A stretch of 24,900 nucleotides of DNA from an uncultured Bacteroides sp. (GCF_902491285.1 NZ_CABUHK010000078.1:1-24900), one strand, 5' to 3'. Positions 1 through 7,921 are shown, counted from the stretch's first letter. Made by a program: numbers and translations. Notes: generated by a model not told the origin, from the letters alone.

Positions 1-24
1 TGCAAGTAGAAAATGTTTTTTCAT
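1..24 (-). CDS. 5' end of a leftward gene with a signal-peptide-like start (partial)
   Basis: Reading leftward from the ATG at 24-22 gives MKKHFLLA before the window ends. A Met-Lys-Lys start followed by hydrophobic residues is the usual beginning of a Bacteroides signal peptide or lipoprotein signal. Only eight codons are visible, so the product cannot be named. It is divergent from the GH51 arabinofuranosidase gene, and a further glycan-degradation gene would fit this position, but that is inference from context only. Confidence 0.5.
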
Positions 25-237
25 GGTTTTATTTTTAATGTAAATGAGATGCTTACTTTAATTTGGGTGTAAAAGTAACACTTTAGTTTGGTGTATCAAA
101 TACACTATTATATGTTATGCAGCATAAAAGGATTTTTTTAAGTTACACCTTATTATATTGGGCTGTTGAATTGTTTTCATAAGGGTAAATAATAAGGATA
201 AGATAGGGGGCTTTATGTTTTAGTTCGTACTATAATA
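25..237. promoter_or_regulatory. Divergent intergenic region with a GTGTAT-CAA-ATACAC palindrome
   Basis: This AT-rich stretch separates the leftward gene at the left edge from the rightward ORFs. It contains a perfect inverted repeat, GTGTAT (91-96), spacer CAA, ATACAC (100-105). The half-site GGTGTA occurs at 66-71 and 90-95, and its complement TACACC at 144-149. No clean TAnnTTTG promoter box was found in either direction. The repeats look like binding half-sites for a sugar-responsive regulator, but the regulator is not in the window. Confidence 0.35.
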
Positions 238-444
238 ATGGACAATGAATGGAAAATTGTGCAAATGAATGGAAATTGGTCCTTTTTGACCGAAAAACAC
301 CTATTAATGGTAAGATTGGGCAAAGAGGAAATTAAGAATCTGATTATCTTTGCAGGACACGATTGGGAGAATGAGGCGGAAACCATTCTCTTTACTGGAC
401 TCGATAGCCGGGGACGTTCTGTTTGGGGAAAAAGAATTAAATAA
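238..444 (+). CDS. Possible small protein, 68 aa, unknown function
   Basis: The ATG-started ORF encodes MDNEWKIVQMNGNW... and ends 25 bases before the GH51 start. The product is soluble-looking and mixed charged/hydrophobic. It has four tryptophans, no signal peptide, no membrane segment and no motif I recognise. Codon usage is ordinary for the neighbours. Overlapping antisense ORFs of 67-103 aa exist and look less protein-like. It could be a real small gene co-transcribed with the arabinofuranosidase, a remnant of a longer gene, or chance coding in the leader of the next gene. Confidence 0.35.
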   Translation: MDNEWKIVQMNGNWSFLTEKHLLMVRLGKEEIKNLIIFAGHDWENEAETILFTGLDSRGRSVWGKRIK

Positions 445-469
445 CCATATATAATTTTTATTGAAAACC

Positions 470-2452
470 ATGAGAAGATACACAGAAATCTTGGCTGCAT
501 TAGCCATCTCTGCCGGAATGGCACTTCATGCGCAAACCAATGAAATGGTGATACAAACCAAGAAGTTGGGAGCAGAAATCCAACCTACCATGTACGGACT
601 CTTTTTTGAGGACATCAACTACGCTGCTGATGGTGGACTTTATGCCGAACTGGTCAAGAACCGTTCATTCGAGTTTCCCCAACATTTGATGGGCTGGAAT
701 ACCTACGGAAAAGTGTCATTGATGGACGATGGTCCTTTCGAACGCAATCCCCATTATGTACGTCTTTCCGATCCGGGGCATGCACATAAGCATACCGGAC
801 TTGATAACGAAGGCTTTTTTGGTATTGGCGTCAAGAAAGGAGAGGAGTACCGTTTCTCCGTTTGGGCACGTCTGCCGCAGGGAAGTACAAAAGAAACATT
901 GCGGATTGAACTCGTAGATACCAAATCAATGGGCGAACGCCAGGCTTTTGCCACACAGAATCTTACCATTGACTCAAAAGAATGGAAAAAATACCAGGTA
1001 ATCCTGAAACCGGGAGTGACCAATCCCAAATCTACGCTCCGCATTTTCCTTACTTCCAAAGGAACCGTAGACTTGGAGCACGTTTCTCTTTTCCCGGTAG
1101 ATACCTGGAAAGGACATGAAAATGGACTTCGCAAAGACCTCGCACAGGCTTTGGCGGATATTCATCCGGGAGTCTTCCGCTTCCCCGGTGGCTGTATTGT
1201 AGAAGGCACAGACCTGGAAACTCGTTACGACTGGAAGAAGTCAGTAGGTCCGGTAGAAAACCGTCCTTTGAACGAAAACCGTTGGCAATATACTTTTACC
1301 CATCGTTTCTTCCCGGATTATTACCAAAGCTATGGACTGGGATTCTATGAATACTTCCTGTTGTCCGAAGAAATGGGGGCAGAACCTCTTCCGATTCTGA
1401 ACTGCGGTTTGTCTTGCCAATTTCAGAATAACGACCCGAAAGCTCACGTGGCAGTCTGCGATTTGGAACACTATATCCAGGATGCGCTCGACTTGATAGA
1501 ATTTGCCAATGGCGATGTAAATACGACTTGGGGAAAAGTTCGTGCCGATATGGGGCATCCGGCTTCTTTCGATCTGAAATTTATCGGTATCGGTAACGAA
1601 CAGTGGGGCAAAGAATATCCCGAACGTCTTGAGCCGTTTATCAAAGCCATTCGTAAAGCTCACCCGGAAATCAAAATAGTAGGTAGTTCCGGACCGAATT
1701 CCGAAGGTAAAGAATTCGATTACCTGTGGCCTGAAATGAAACGCCTGAAAGCTGACTTGGTGGATGAGCACTTTTATCGTCCCGAAAGCTGGTTCTTGGC
1801 TCAAGGTGCCCGTTATGACAACTACGATCGTAAAGGTCCGAAAGTATTTGCCGGTGAATATGCCTGCCACGGGAAAGGAAAGAAATGGAATCATTACCAT
1901 GCTGCTTTACTCGAAGCCGCTTTCATGACCGGACTGGAACGTAACGCCGATATTGTTCACATGGCTACTTATGCTCCGCTTTTCGCCCATGTGGAAGGCT
2001 GGCAGTGGCGTCCGGATATGATTTGGTTTGATAACCTGAACTCTGTACGTACGGTAAGTTATTATGTGCAGCAACTGTATGCGCATAACAAAGGGACGAA
2101 TGTACTTCCACTCACTATGGACAAGAAAAACGTAACAGGTGCCGAAGGGCAGAACGGACTCTTTGCCAGTGCCGTATATGATAAGGGTAAGAATGAACTG
2201 ATTGTAAAGGTTGTCAATACTTCGAATACTGCCCAGCCTATCTCGTTGAACTTTGCCGGATTGAAGAAACAAGATGTACTGTCTAATGGCCGTTGCATCA
2301 AGCTTCGCTCACTTGATTTGGACAAAGATAATACACTTGAACACCCTCTTGCCATCATCCCGCAGGAAACTCCGGTATCTATTGAAGGCAATGTGTTTAC
2401 TACCGAATTGGAACCCACTACGTTCGCAGTATATAAATTCACGAAGAAATAA
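470..2452 (+). CDS. Secreted alpha-L-arabinofuranosidase, glycoside hydrolase family 51
   Basis: This enzyme removes terminal alpha-L-arabinofuranosyl residues from arabinan, arabinoxylan or arabinogalactan side chains, probably in the periplasm or at the outer surface. The 660-aa protein has a signal peptide ending near ALHAQ (about residue 20). A CBM4_9-like beta-sandwich follows at roughly 60-200, then the GH51 (beta/alpha)8 barrel with its C-terminal beta domain. The acid/base Glu377 lies in GIGNEQWG and the nucleophile Glu463 in FAGEYACH, both typical of the family. I take ATG at 470 as the start; an in-frame TTG at 461 would add only MKT before the signal peptide. It lies next to, and convergent with, the galactose operon, which suits degradation of arabinogalactan-type glycans. 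B. thetaiotaomicron has a similar enzyme at the end of its arabinan locus (from memory). Confidence 0.93.
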   Translation: MRRYTEILAALAISAGMALHAQTNEMVIQTKKLGAEIQPTMYGLFFEDINYAADGGLYAELVKNRSFEFPQHLMGWNTYGKVSLMDDGPFERNPHYVRLSDPGHAHKHTGLDNEGFFGIGVKKGEEYRFSVWARLPQGSTKETLRIELVDTKSMGERQAFATQNLTIDSKEWKKYQVILKPGVTNPKSTLRIFLTSKGTVDLEHVSLFPVDTWKGHENGLRKDLAQALADIHPGVFRFPGGCIVEGTDLETRYDWKKSVGPVENRPLNENRWQYTFTHRFFPDYYQSYGLGFYEYFLLSEEMGAEPLPILNCGLSCQFQNNDPKAHVAVCDLEHYIQDALDLIEFANGDVNTTWGKVRADMGHPASFDLKFIGIGNEQWGKEYPERLEPFIKAIRKAHPEIKIVGSSGPNSEGKEFDYLWPEMKRLKADLVDEHFYRPESWFLAQGARYDNYDRKGPKVFAGEYACHGKGKKWNHYHAALLEAAFMTGLERNADIVHMATYAPLFAHVEGWQWRPDMIWFDNLNSVRTVSYYVQQLYAHNKGTNVLPLTMDKKNVTGAEGQNGLFASAVYDKGKNELIVKVVNTSNTAQPISLNFAGLKKQDVLSNGRCIKLRSLDLDKDNTLEHPLAIIPQETPVSIEGNVFTTELEPTTFAVYKFTKK

Positions 2453-2506
2453 ATAGAACTAATTAGATGTTACTAGAACAATAGATTTTTGTTAATTGTA
2501 AAAAGT

Positions 2507-2540
2507 AAGGGCGGCTCCCATCATGGAAGCCGCCCTTCTT
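2507..2540. terminator. Bidirectional rho-independent terminator between the GH51 gene and galK
   Basis: The arms AAGGGCGGCT (2507-2516) and AGCCGCCCTT (2528-2537) form a 10-bp GC-rich stem, extended by CC/GG pairs around one bulge. A T-rich tract follows on the + strand (CTTCTTTT). The run of A before the left arm supplies a U-tract for leftward transcripts. It sits between two convergent genes, so it probably serves both. Confidence 0.85.
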
Positions 2541-2558
2541 TTAATTCAGAATAATTTG

Positions 2559-3713
2559 TTATTCTATTCTACGAGAACCGTCACCGATTACTACGTCATA
2601 CACTTTCGGGCTTCTACCGAATTTAGCTTTGAAAGCTTCTTTTGTCTTTTCAACGAAGTTGTCATACAATTCGTCTTTAACAAGGTTGATAGTACAACCA
2701 CCGAAACCGCCACCCATTACGCGTGAACCGGTCACACCGTATTCTTTGGCGCAGTCATTCAGGAAGTCGAGTTCTTCGCAACTTACTTCGTACAGCTTGC
2801 TCATACCGTGATGAGTTTCGTACATCTTTTGACCTACAGTTTCGTAATCGTCCTTTTCCAAAGCATCGCAAACGTCAAGTACGCGTTGGATTTCTTCGAT
2901 TACGTATTCTGCACGCATATAATCTTCGTCACTGATGTCAGCTTTCGCCTCTTTCAGCATTTCCATTGTGCAGTCGCGCAGGAATTCTACGTGCGGATGT
3001 TTCTTCTGGATAGCGGCAACAGCAGCCTCACAGCTTTGACGACGCTTGTTGTAAGCAGAAGAAGCCAATTCGTGTTTAACCACCGAATCCATCAAAACCA
3101 GACGATAACCTTCCGGATGGAACGGGAAATACTGATATTCCAGTGAACGGCAATCCAGGCGAATCAAGCTGCCTGCTTTTCCGAATACGGAAGCAAACTG
3201 GTCCATGATGCCGCAGTTCACGCCACAGTAATTATGTTCTGTTGCCTGACCAACTTTAGCCAATTCAAATTTATCTATCTTGTTTTCACCGAACAGTTCA
3301 TTTAATGCGAAAGCATACGTACTTTCCAAAGCTGCAGAAGAAGACATACCTGCACCCAAAGGCACATCACCCGCGAAAGCTGTATTGAATCCCTTCACGT
3401 CAACGCCACGTTTGATCATTTCACGGCAAACGCCGAAAATATATCTTGCCCAACTGGCGCGTGGAGCATCTTCTTCGTTCAAGCCAAATTCTACATAATC
3501 CTTCAAGTCGATAGAGTAAGCCCTTACTTTGTCAGTACCGTTCGGTTTGATTTCGGCAATCATACCTTTGTCTACTGCTCCCGGGAATACGAATCCACCG
3601 TTGTAGTCGGTGTGTTCGCCAATCAGGTTAATGCGACCCGGAGAAGCATATAAAAATCCGGTAGTTCCGTCAAAGTGTTTAATGAATCGACTTCTTACGT
3701 ATTCTGTATCCAT
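2559..3713 (-). CDS. galK: Galactokinase
   Basis: GalK phosphorylates alpha-D-galactose with ATP to galactose-1-phosphate, the first committed step of the Leloir pathway, in the cytosol. The 384-aa length matches the family (E. coli about 382). GHMP-kinase signatures appear in order: the galactokinase motif GRINLIGEHTDYNGG near 26-40, the ATP-binding loop PLGAGMSSSAAL at 118-129, the catalytic Asp171 in GIMDQF, and the C-terminal glycine motif GGGFGGCT. The start is the ATG at 3713-3711. It is the last gene of the leftward galM - permease - galK operon, 37 bases after the permease stop, and ends at the bidirectional terminator. No galT or galE is present in this window. Confidence 0.96.
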   Translation of the reverse strand: MDTEYVRSRFIKHFDGTTGFLYASPGRINLIGEHTDYNGGFVFPGAVDKGMIAEIKPNGTDKVRAYSIDLKDYVEFGLNEEDAPRASWARYIFGVCREMIKRGVDVKGFNTAFAGDVPLGAGMSSSAALESTYAFALNELFGENKIDKFELAKVGQATEHNYCGVNCGIMDQFASVFGKAGSLIRLDCRSLEYQYFPFHPEGYRLVLMDSVVKHELASSAYNKRRQSCEAAVAAIQKKHPHVEFLRDCTMEMLKEAKADISDEDYMRAEYVIEEIQRVLDVCDALEKDDYETVGQKMYETHHGMSKLYEVSCEELDFLNDCAKEYGVTGSRVMGGGFGGCTINLVKDELYDNFVEKTKEAFKAKFGRSPKVYDVVIGDGSRRIE

Positions 3714-3750
3714 GATATTAATATTTTAAAGGTGAATAAATTTGTTGTTA

Positions 3751-5091
3751 TTATTCCACAGGAATATCCTTATTGACATTCTTGCAACCTACCAGACCGT
3801 AGAACAGCAGATAAGCAAGAGCAGCGATAATCAGCCAGTAGCTGGCCATGTAGCCGGCAGCATCGGAGATAGACTGTTGGATCAGCGGCAATACGCCACC
3901 ACCTACTACCATCATCATAAAGATACCGGAAGCCTGAGCTGTATATTTTCCTAGACCTTCGACAGCAAGGTTGAAAATACCACCCCACATTACAGAAGTA
4001 CAAAGACCGCAAAGAACGAGGAACAAGGCACTGATAGGAACTTGAGCCATCATGAAACCTTCGCCTACCGAATAACCCGGCATAGAGATTGTTACATCTT
4101 TCGGAGTGAAGATAGCGATTAGAACGAATACGATAGCAGTAGCTGCAACAACAATCAACTGCGTACGGCTTGAAACCTTACCGCTGATAGCACTACTTGC
4201 AGTACGTCCCACAAGCATCAAAAGCCAGTATATAGCAGCTATTGCGCCACCGATTGCAGCTCCGTTCGTCAATATACCTGCACCTTTATCGGTAGAGTCG
4301 GCAAGGTAGAAGTTTAGCGTACCCGGGATACCGATTTCAATACCCACATAGATAAAGATACCGATAACTCCCAATACAGTGTGACGGAAACTCCAAGGGC
4401 TGTGAGCGAACTTTTCCTTCACGGAACCGGCCTTTTGAAGATGAGGTTCGGGGATTGCAACAAACGAAATAATGATAAAAGCAGCTACGAATACTCCCAT
4501 CGCAACAAAGAGGAGAGGAGCTACGTCGGACATTGCAGTTTTGTCAGTCACTGTACCGATCAAAGCACCTACGAAGAGCGGAGTCAATGTACCCGACAAA
4601 GAGTTGAGAGCTCCACCAGTCTGGATCAATTGGTTACCTTTGTTACCGCCACCTCCTAAAAGGTTCAACATCGGGTTCACTACAGTGTTGAGCATACATA
4701 CGCAGAAACCGCAGATGAATGCACCGAGCAGATAGATGACAAAGTTTAACTTGATAGCATATTCACCGAATGCGAAAACATCGGCACCTGCGCCGAATAC
4801 GCTGGAAAGATACTGGATGAACAATCCGATGACACCCACTGCCATTGCAATAAGAGCTGTTTTCTTATAGCCGATTTTGACAAGCATATTACCTGCAGGA
4901 ATACCCATAAACAGATAGGCCAGGAAGTTCATCATGTTTCCCATCATACCTAATGTGCTCGAACCTGCGTATTCATTTTTCCAGATTGTACCGAAAGGTG
5001 CGGCGAGGTTAGTCACGAAAGAGATCATCGCAAATAAGAAGAACATTGTAATAATCGCGATGAGATTACCGTTCTTTTTTTCTTGTGTCAT
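3751..5091 (-). CDS. MFS sugar permease, probable galactose/glucose transporter
   Basis: This 446-aa inner-membrane protein has about twelve hydrophobic segments. A short polar N-terminus (MTQEKKNG) is followed directly by the first membrane helix. The pattern resembles the FucP/GluP branch of the major facilitator superfamily, whose members import fucose, galactose or glucose with protons. The GGGGNKGNQ loop and the glycine/asparagine-rich helices 4-5 (LNTVVNPMLNLL) fit that branch. It lies between galM and galK with gaps of 50 and 37 bases, so galactose is the most likely substrate. Specificity is inferred from context. Glucose transport is possible, since relatives are often annotated as glucose/galactose transporters. 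Confidence 0.88.
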   Translation of the reverse strand: MTQEKKNGNLIAIITMFFLFAMISFVTNLAAPFGTIWKNEYAGSSTLGMMGNMMNFLAYLFMGIPAGNMLVKIGYKKTALIAMAVGVIGLFIQYLSSVFGAGADVFAFGEYAIKLNFVIYLLGAFICGFCVCMLNTVVNPMLNLLGGGGNKGNQLIQTGGALNSLSGTLTPLFVGALIGTVTDKTAMSDVAPLLFVAMGVFVAAFIIISFVAIPEPHLQKAGSVKEKFAHSPWSFRHTVLGVIGIFIYVGIEIGIPGTLNFYLADSTDKGAGILTNGAAIGGAIAAIYWLLMLVGRTASSAISGKVSSRTQLIVVAATAIVFVLIAIFTPKDVTISMPGYSVGEGFMMAQVPISALFLVLCGLCTSVMWGGIFNLAVEGLGKYTAQASGIFMMMVVGGGVLPLIQQSISDAAGYMASYWLIIAALAYLLFYGLVGCKNVNKDIPVE

Positions 5092-5141
5092 GATTCAAAA
5101 AAAATGTTAGTTTATAAAATTAGGTTAGTTATTTTTGATTA

Positions 5142-6239
5142 TTATTCTTCTACAGTAAATTTGTAAACAGTGATTTGTTGGTATTCATCCCCCGGGAGTA
5201 GCGTAGCCGATGGAAAATGAGGTTTGTTCGGAGTGGCCGGGAAACACTGCGCTTCAAAGCAGATAGCGCTTCTTGCAGGGAATGTGGCACCGTGTGCGCC
5301 CTCAAATCCGTTGAGCCAGTTGCCGGTATAAAGCTGTACGCCGGCTTCGGTGGTGTACACTTCCATGATACGTCCGCTTTCCGGGTCTTTGCAGGTAGCA
5401 GCCAGGTCAAGCGAACCGCTTTCAATTTTGTTCAGTACGTAGCAGTGGTCATATCCTGCACCGAATACCAGTTGCTGGAATTTATCGTCAATACGTTCGC
5501 CTACGGTATGCGGAGTACGGAAATCCATCGGAGTGCCTTCTACTTTGGCAATTTCTCCTGTCGGGATGGAAACCTCGTCGATGGGTGTATAGAAATCTGC
5601 GTTGATAGTGACAATGTGGTTGTTGACAGTAGGAGTAGGGTTGGCGATGCCGGCGAGGTTGAAGAAACCGTGGTTAGTCAGGTTAACGACTGTAGCTTTG
5701 TCGGTTGTTGCGCGGTATTCGATAGTCAGTGCGTTTACTTCGTTTTCCAGACGGTAGGTCATTTCCACTTCCAGATTACCGGGAAAACCCTCTTCACCGT
5801 CGGCAGAAACATAATTGAACTGTACTGTACTCTCGTCAATCTGGACAGCGTCCCAGACACGGGCGTGGAAACCTGTCGGTCCGCCATGCAGGGAGTTAGG
5901 TCCGTTGTTGATGGCAAGTTCGTGTTCTTCGCCGAATAAAGTGAATTTTCCTTTGGCGATACGGTTACCGTAGCGTCCGATAGTCGTACTCAGGAAAGGT
6001 TCCGGACTATTGACTACATGGTCAATGCTGTCGTGTCCGAGAATCACATTGGCATACTTACCGTTTTTGTCCGGTACCATAATAGAAAGAATGGCGCATC
6101 CGTAATTGGTTACAGCTACTTCCATTCCCTTTGCATTTTTGAGGATAAATAAATCAGTTTCTTTATTGTTTATCTCCTTTTGAAAATCTTCACGGCTGAG
6201 CCCTGAAAGATTCCCTTCTGTTGGGAATGTGTTATTCAT
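5142..6239 (-). CDS. galM: Aldose 1-epimerase (mutarotase)
   Basis: GalM interconverts the alpha and beta anomers of galactose and glucose, supplying alpha-galactose for GalK. The 365-aa protein shows GRYGNRIAKG (88-97), the substrate-binding NNGPNSLHGG (His118), the catalytic acid His190 in NLTNHGFFN, and the catalytic base Glu329 in ICFEAQCFP. I chose the ATG at 6239-6237. A longer reading starts from a TTG at 6266, adds nine residues that are not conserved-looking, and runs into the promoter region. There is no signal peptide, so it is cytosolic. It is the first gene of the leftward operon and is divergent from manA. A convincing -7 box for this operon could not be picked out. Confidence 0.94.
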   Translation of the reverse strand: MNNTFPTEGNLSGLSREDFQKEINNKETDLFILKNAKGMEVAVTNYGCAILSIMVPDKNGKYANVILGHDSIDHVVNSPEPFLSTTIGRYGNRIAKGKFTLFGEEHELAINNGPNSLHGGPTGFHARVWDAVQIDESTVQFNYVSADGEEGFPGNLEVEMTYRLENEVNALTIEYRATTDKATVVNLTNHGFFNLAGIANPTPTVNNHIVTINADFYTPIDEVSIPTGEIAKVEGTPMDFRTPHTVGERIDDKFQQLVFGAGYDHCYVLNKIESGSLDLAATCKDPESGRIMEVYTTEAGVQLYTGNWLNGFEGAHGATFPARSAICFEAQCFPATPNKPHFPSATLLPGDEYQQITVYKFTVEE

Positions 6240-6401
6240 GTCTGGTATTATTAAAATTTCCTGCAAATAAAAGGAAATTCTTTCTTACTCACAAATTATT
6301 CCGCTTAAATATAAGAGGTACTTTAGGAAAGTTTAGCTTTATTACTTTATGTTCCTTGTTATTTGCAATGCGATTTTTTTTCAAAAAGATTTTCATCTCC
6401 C

Positions 6402-6455
6402 TTTCTTAAAAACTAAACTATTTTTTGTATGTTTGTTCCCGGATTGTAACAATCC
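6402..6455 (+). promoter_or_regulatory. manA promoter with a palindrome at the predicted transcription start
   Basis: A Bacteroides -7 box TATGTTTG lies at 6428-6435, with TTTC (6402-6405) 22 bases upstream as a weak -33 box. Transcription would begin near 6441. Exactly there is a perfect inverted repeat GGATTG-TAA-CAATCC (6441-6455). It could be an operator or a small hairpin at the mRNA 5' end. The untranslated leader would be about 54 bases. Confidence 0.6.
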
Positions 6456-6494
6456 GAGCGAATTTAATCTAAGTTTATAACAAGAAAAACAAAA

Positions 6495-7466
6495 ATGTAT
6501 CCATTAAAATTCGAACCGATTCTGAAGCAGACGCTTTGGGGGGGCGACAAGATTATTCCGTTCAAGCACTTGAACTCAGACTTGAAAGGAGTAGGAGAGA
6601 GCTGGGAGATTTCCGGCGTTGAAGACAACGAGTCCGTAGTGGCTAATGGCCCGGATAAGGGTTTAACTTTGGCCGATATGGTAAGAAGGTATCGCGAGGA
6701 GCTGGTGGGCGAAGCTAACTATGCACGTTTCGGCAATAAATTTCCGTTGCTCATTAAGTTTATTGATGCTCGACAGGATTTGTCAATCCAGGTACACCCG
6801 GCAGACGACTTGGCCAAGAAGCGCCATAACTCGATGGGAAAAACCGAAATGTGGTATGTGGTAGATGCCGACAAAGGAGCAAAGTTGCGTTCTGGGTTTT
6901 CTGAACAGATAACTCCGAAAGAATATAAGGAGCGTGTGTTGAACAATACGATTACCGATGTATTGCAAGAGTACGAAGTTCATCCGGGAGATGTATTCTT
7001 CCTTCCTGCCGGACGTGTGCACAGTATCGGAGCCGGATCGTTCATTGCCGAGATTCAACAGACTTCTGACATAACGTACCGTATCTACGATTTCAACCGC
7101 AAGGATGCGAACGGCAAAACCCGTGAACTTCACACTGATTTAGCTCGTGAAGCCATCAACTACGAAGTATTGGATGATTACCGCACTAAATACGACGCAG
7201 TGAAGGATGAACCGGTAGAATTGGTGGCCTGTCCTTACTTCACGACTTCTCTGTATGACATGACCGAAGAAATCAGTTGTGATTACTCGGAGCTTGACTC
7301 GTTTGTGATTTTTATCTGCATGGAAGGTGCATGCAAAATGAGAGATAACGAGGGAAATGAACTGACAGTCAGCGCAGGGGAGTCTATCCTGCTTCCTGCT
7401 ACTACTCAGGATGTCACTATTACTCCCGAAGGGGGAAATGTGAAACTGCTGGAGACATACGTGTAA
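6495..7466 (+). CDS. manA: Mannose-6-phosphate isomerase, class I
   Basis: The enzyme interconverts mannose-6-phosphate and fructose-6-phosphate. It either feeds mannose into glycolysis or supplies mannose-6-phosphate for GDP-mannose and surface glycans. At 323 aa it is a short type I isomerase (cupin fold). Zinc ligands are visible: Gln99 and His101 in QVHP (99-102), Glu118 in GKTEMWYVV, and His176 in PAGRVHSIGAG. The start is the ATG at 6495, preceded by an A-rich leader and no strong Shine-Dalgarno. It is monocistronic, between its own promoter and a strong hairpin terminator, and divergent from the galactose operon. Confidence 0.94.
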   Translation: MYPLKFEPILKQTLWGGDKIIPFKHLNSDLKGVGESWEISGVEDNESVVANGPDKGLTLADMVRRYREELVGEANYARFGNKFPLLIKFIDARQDLSIQVHPADDLAKKRHNSMGKTEMWYVVDADKGAKLRSGFSEQITPKEYKERVLNNTITDVLQEYEVHPGDVFFLPAGRVHSIGAGSFIAEIQQTSDITYRIYDFNRKDANGKTRELHTDLAREAINYEVLDDYRTKYDAVKDEPVELVACPYFTTSLYDMTEEISCDYSELDSFVIFICMEGACKMRDNEGNELTVSAGESILLPATTQDVTITPEGGNVKLLETYV

Positions 7467-7486
7467 GATTTAATATGTATATAGTT

Positions 7487-7540
7487 AAGGTCATCTGACT
7501 TTGTTCCGTTATGACGGGCAAAGCCGGATGACCTTTTTTA
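7487..7540 (+). terminator. Rho-independent terminator of manA
   Basis: The arms AAGGTCATC (7487-7495) and GATGACCTT (7527-7535) form the outer stem, and CTTTG/CAAAG extends it inward. A run of T follows at 7534-7539. It begins about 20 bases after the manA stop. Confidence 0.85.
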
Positions 7541-7588
7541 TTGTATACTTCGTGAGAATCAATGGGAGCAATGTTTTGAGAAAATTCT

Positions 7589-7670
7589 GTAAAGCTATGC
7601 TTTACGACTGCTAAAGCATAGCTTTATGGTCTCTAAAGCGGCGCTTTAGGTTGTATGAAACATAGCTTTT
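7589..7670. repeat. Cluster of three AAAGC-NNN-GCTTT palindromes plus a half copy
   Basis: Three perfect short palindromes follow each other: GTAAAGC-TAT-GCTTTAC (7589-7605), TAAAGC-ATA-GCTTTA (7612-7626) and CTAAAGC-GGC-GCTTTAG (7633-7649). A half-like copy, CATAGCTTTT, follows at 7661-7670. The arms are conserved while the 3-base centres differ, so the paired arms seem to matter. The start-to-start spacing is about 22 bases. No ORF overlaps. Possible roles are a protein-binding array, a boundary of the following inverted-repeat element, or part of a dispersed repeat family. Confidence 0.7.
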
Positions 7671-7682
7671 ATTAATTTGCCG

Positions 7683-7921
7683 GGTACAGCAGGTACAGAA
7701 ATTCCCCCTCTCCCTAACACACACACACACATACGTATACGTGCACGCGTTTATAATGTACGCGAGGAATGCATATAAATATATTAAGGATATGTTGAAA
7801 TAGAATTATGGGGAAGAGGCATTTGGGGGATATCCGGTTCTGCCAATATTCTATTTCTTACCTATTATACGCGCATGTGTGCGTGTGTTAGGGAGAGGGG
7901 AATTTCTGTACCTGCTGTACC
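7683..7921. repeat. Compound inverted repeat (foldback element) in the manA-downstream intergenic region
   Basis: The outer arms at 7683-7722 and 7883-7921 are reverse complements over about 40 bases with one C inserted in the left arm. Each includes the tandem GGTACAGCAGGTACAG and the block CTCTCCCTAACACAC. A second pair of inner arms lies at 7797-7811 and 7843-7857, both close to GAAATAGAATnnTGG, around a 31-base loop. Between the arms are strictly alternating purine-pyrimidine tracts (7717-7750, 34 bases; 7866-7888, 23 bases). There is no ORF and no clear target-site duplication. It looks like a foldback or MITE-like element, or a recombination/insertion site. The remaining gene-free sequence around it (7541-7588, 7922-7997) shows nothing recognisable. 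Confidence 0.75.

Noticed and set aside
1241..1900. 219-aa minus-strand ORF, and others opposite cysN (14789-15397) and the sulfotransferase (16322-16930)
   Set aside because: Each is a shadow of a well-supported gene with intact active-site motifs, and none has a promoter or family similarity that I can see.
2523..2726. 67-aa plus-strand ORF starting in the terminator
   Set aside because: It begins within the hairpin between two convergent genes and runs antisense through the end of galK.
5217..5939. 240-aa ORF on the plus strand
   Set aside because: It is antisense to galM, whose catalytic motifs are all present in the other frame. The product is Val/Cys-rich with no recognisable domain.
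7717..7730. CA repeat considered as part of a CRISPR or tandem-repeat array
   Set aside because: It is a simple dinucleotide run with no spacers and no cas genes. It belongs to the arms of the inverted repeat.
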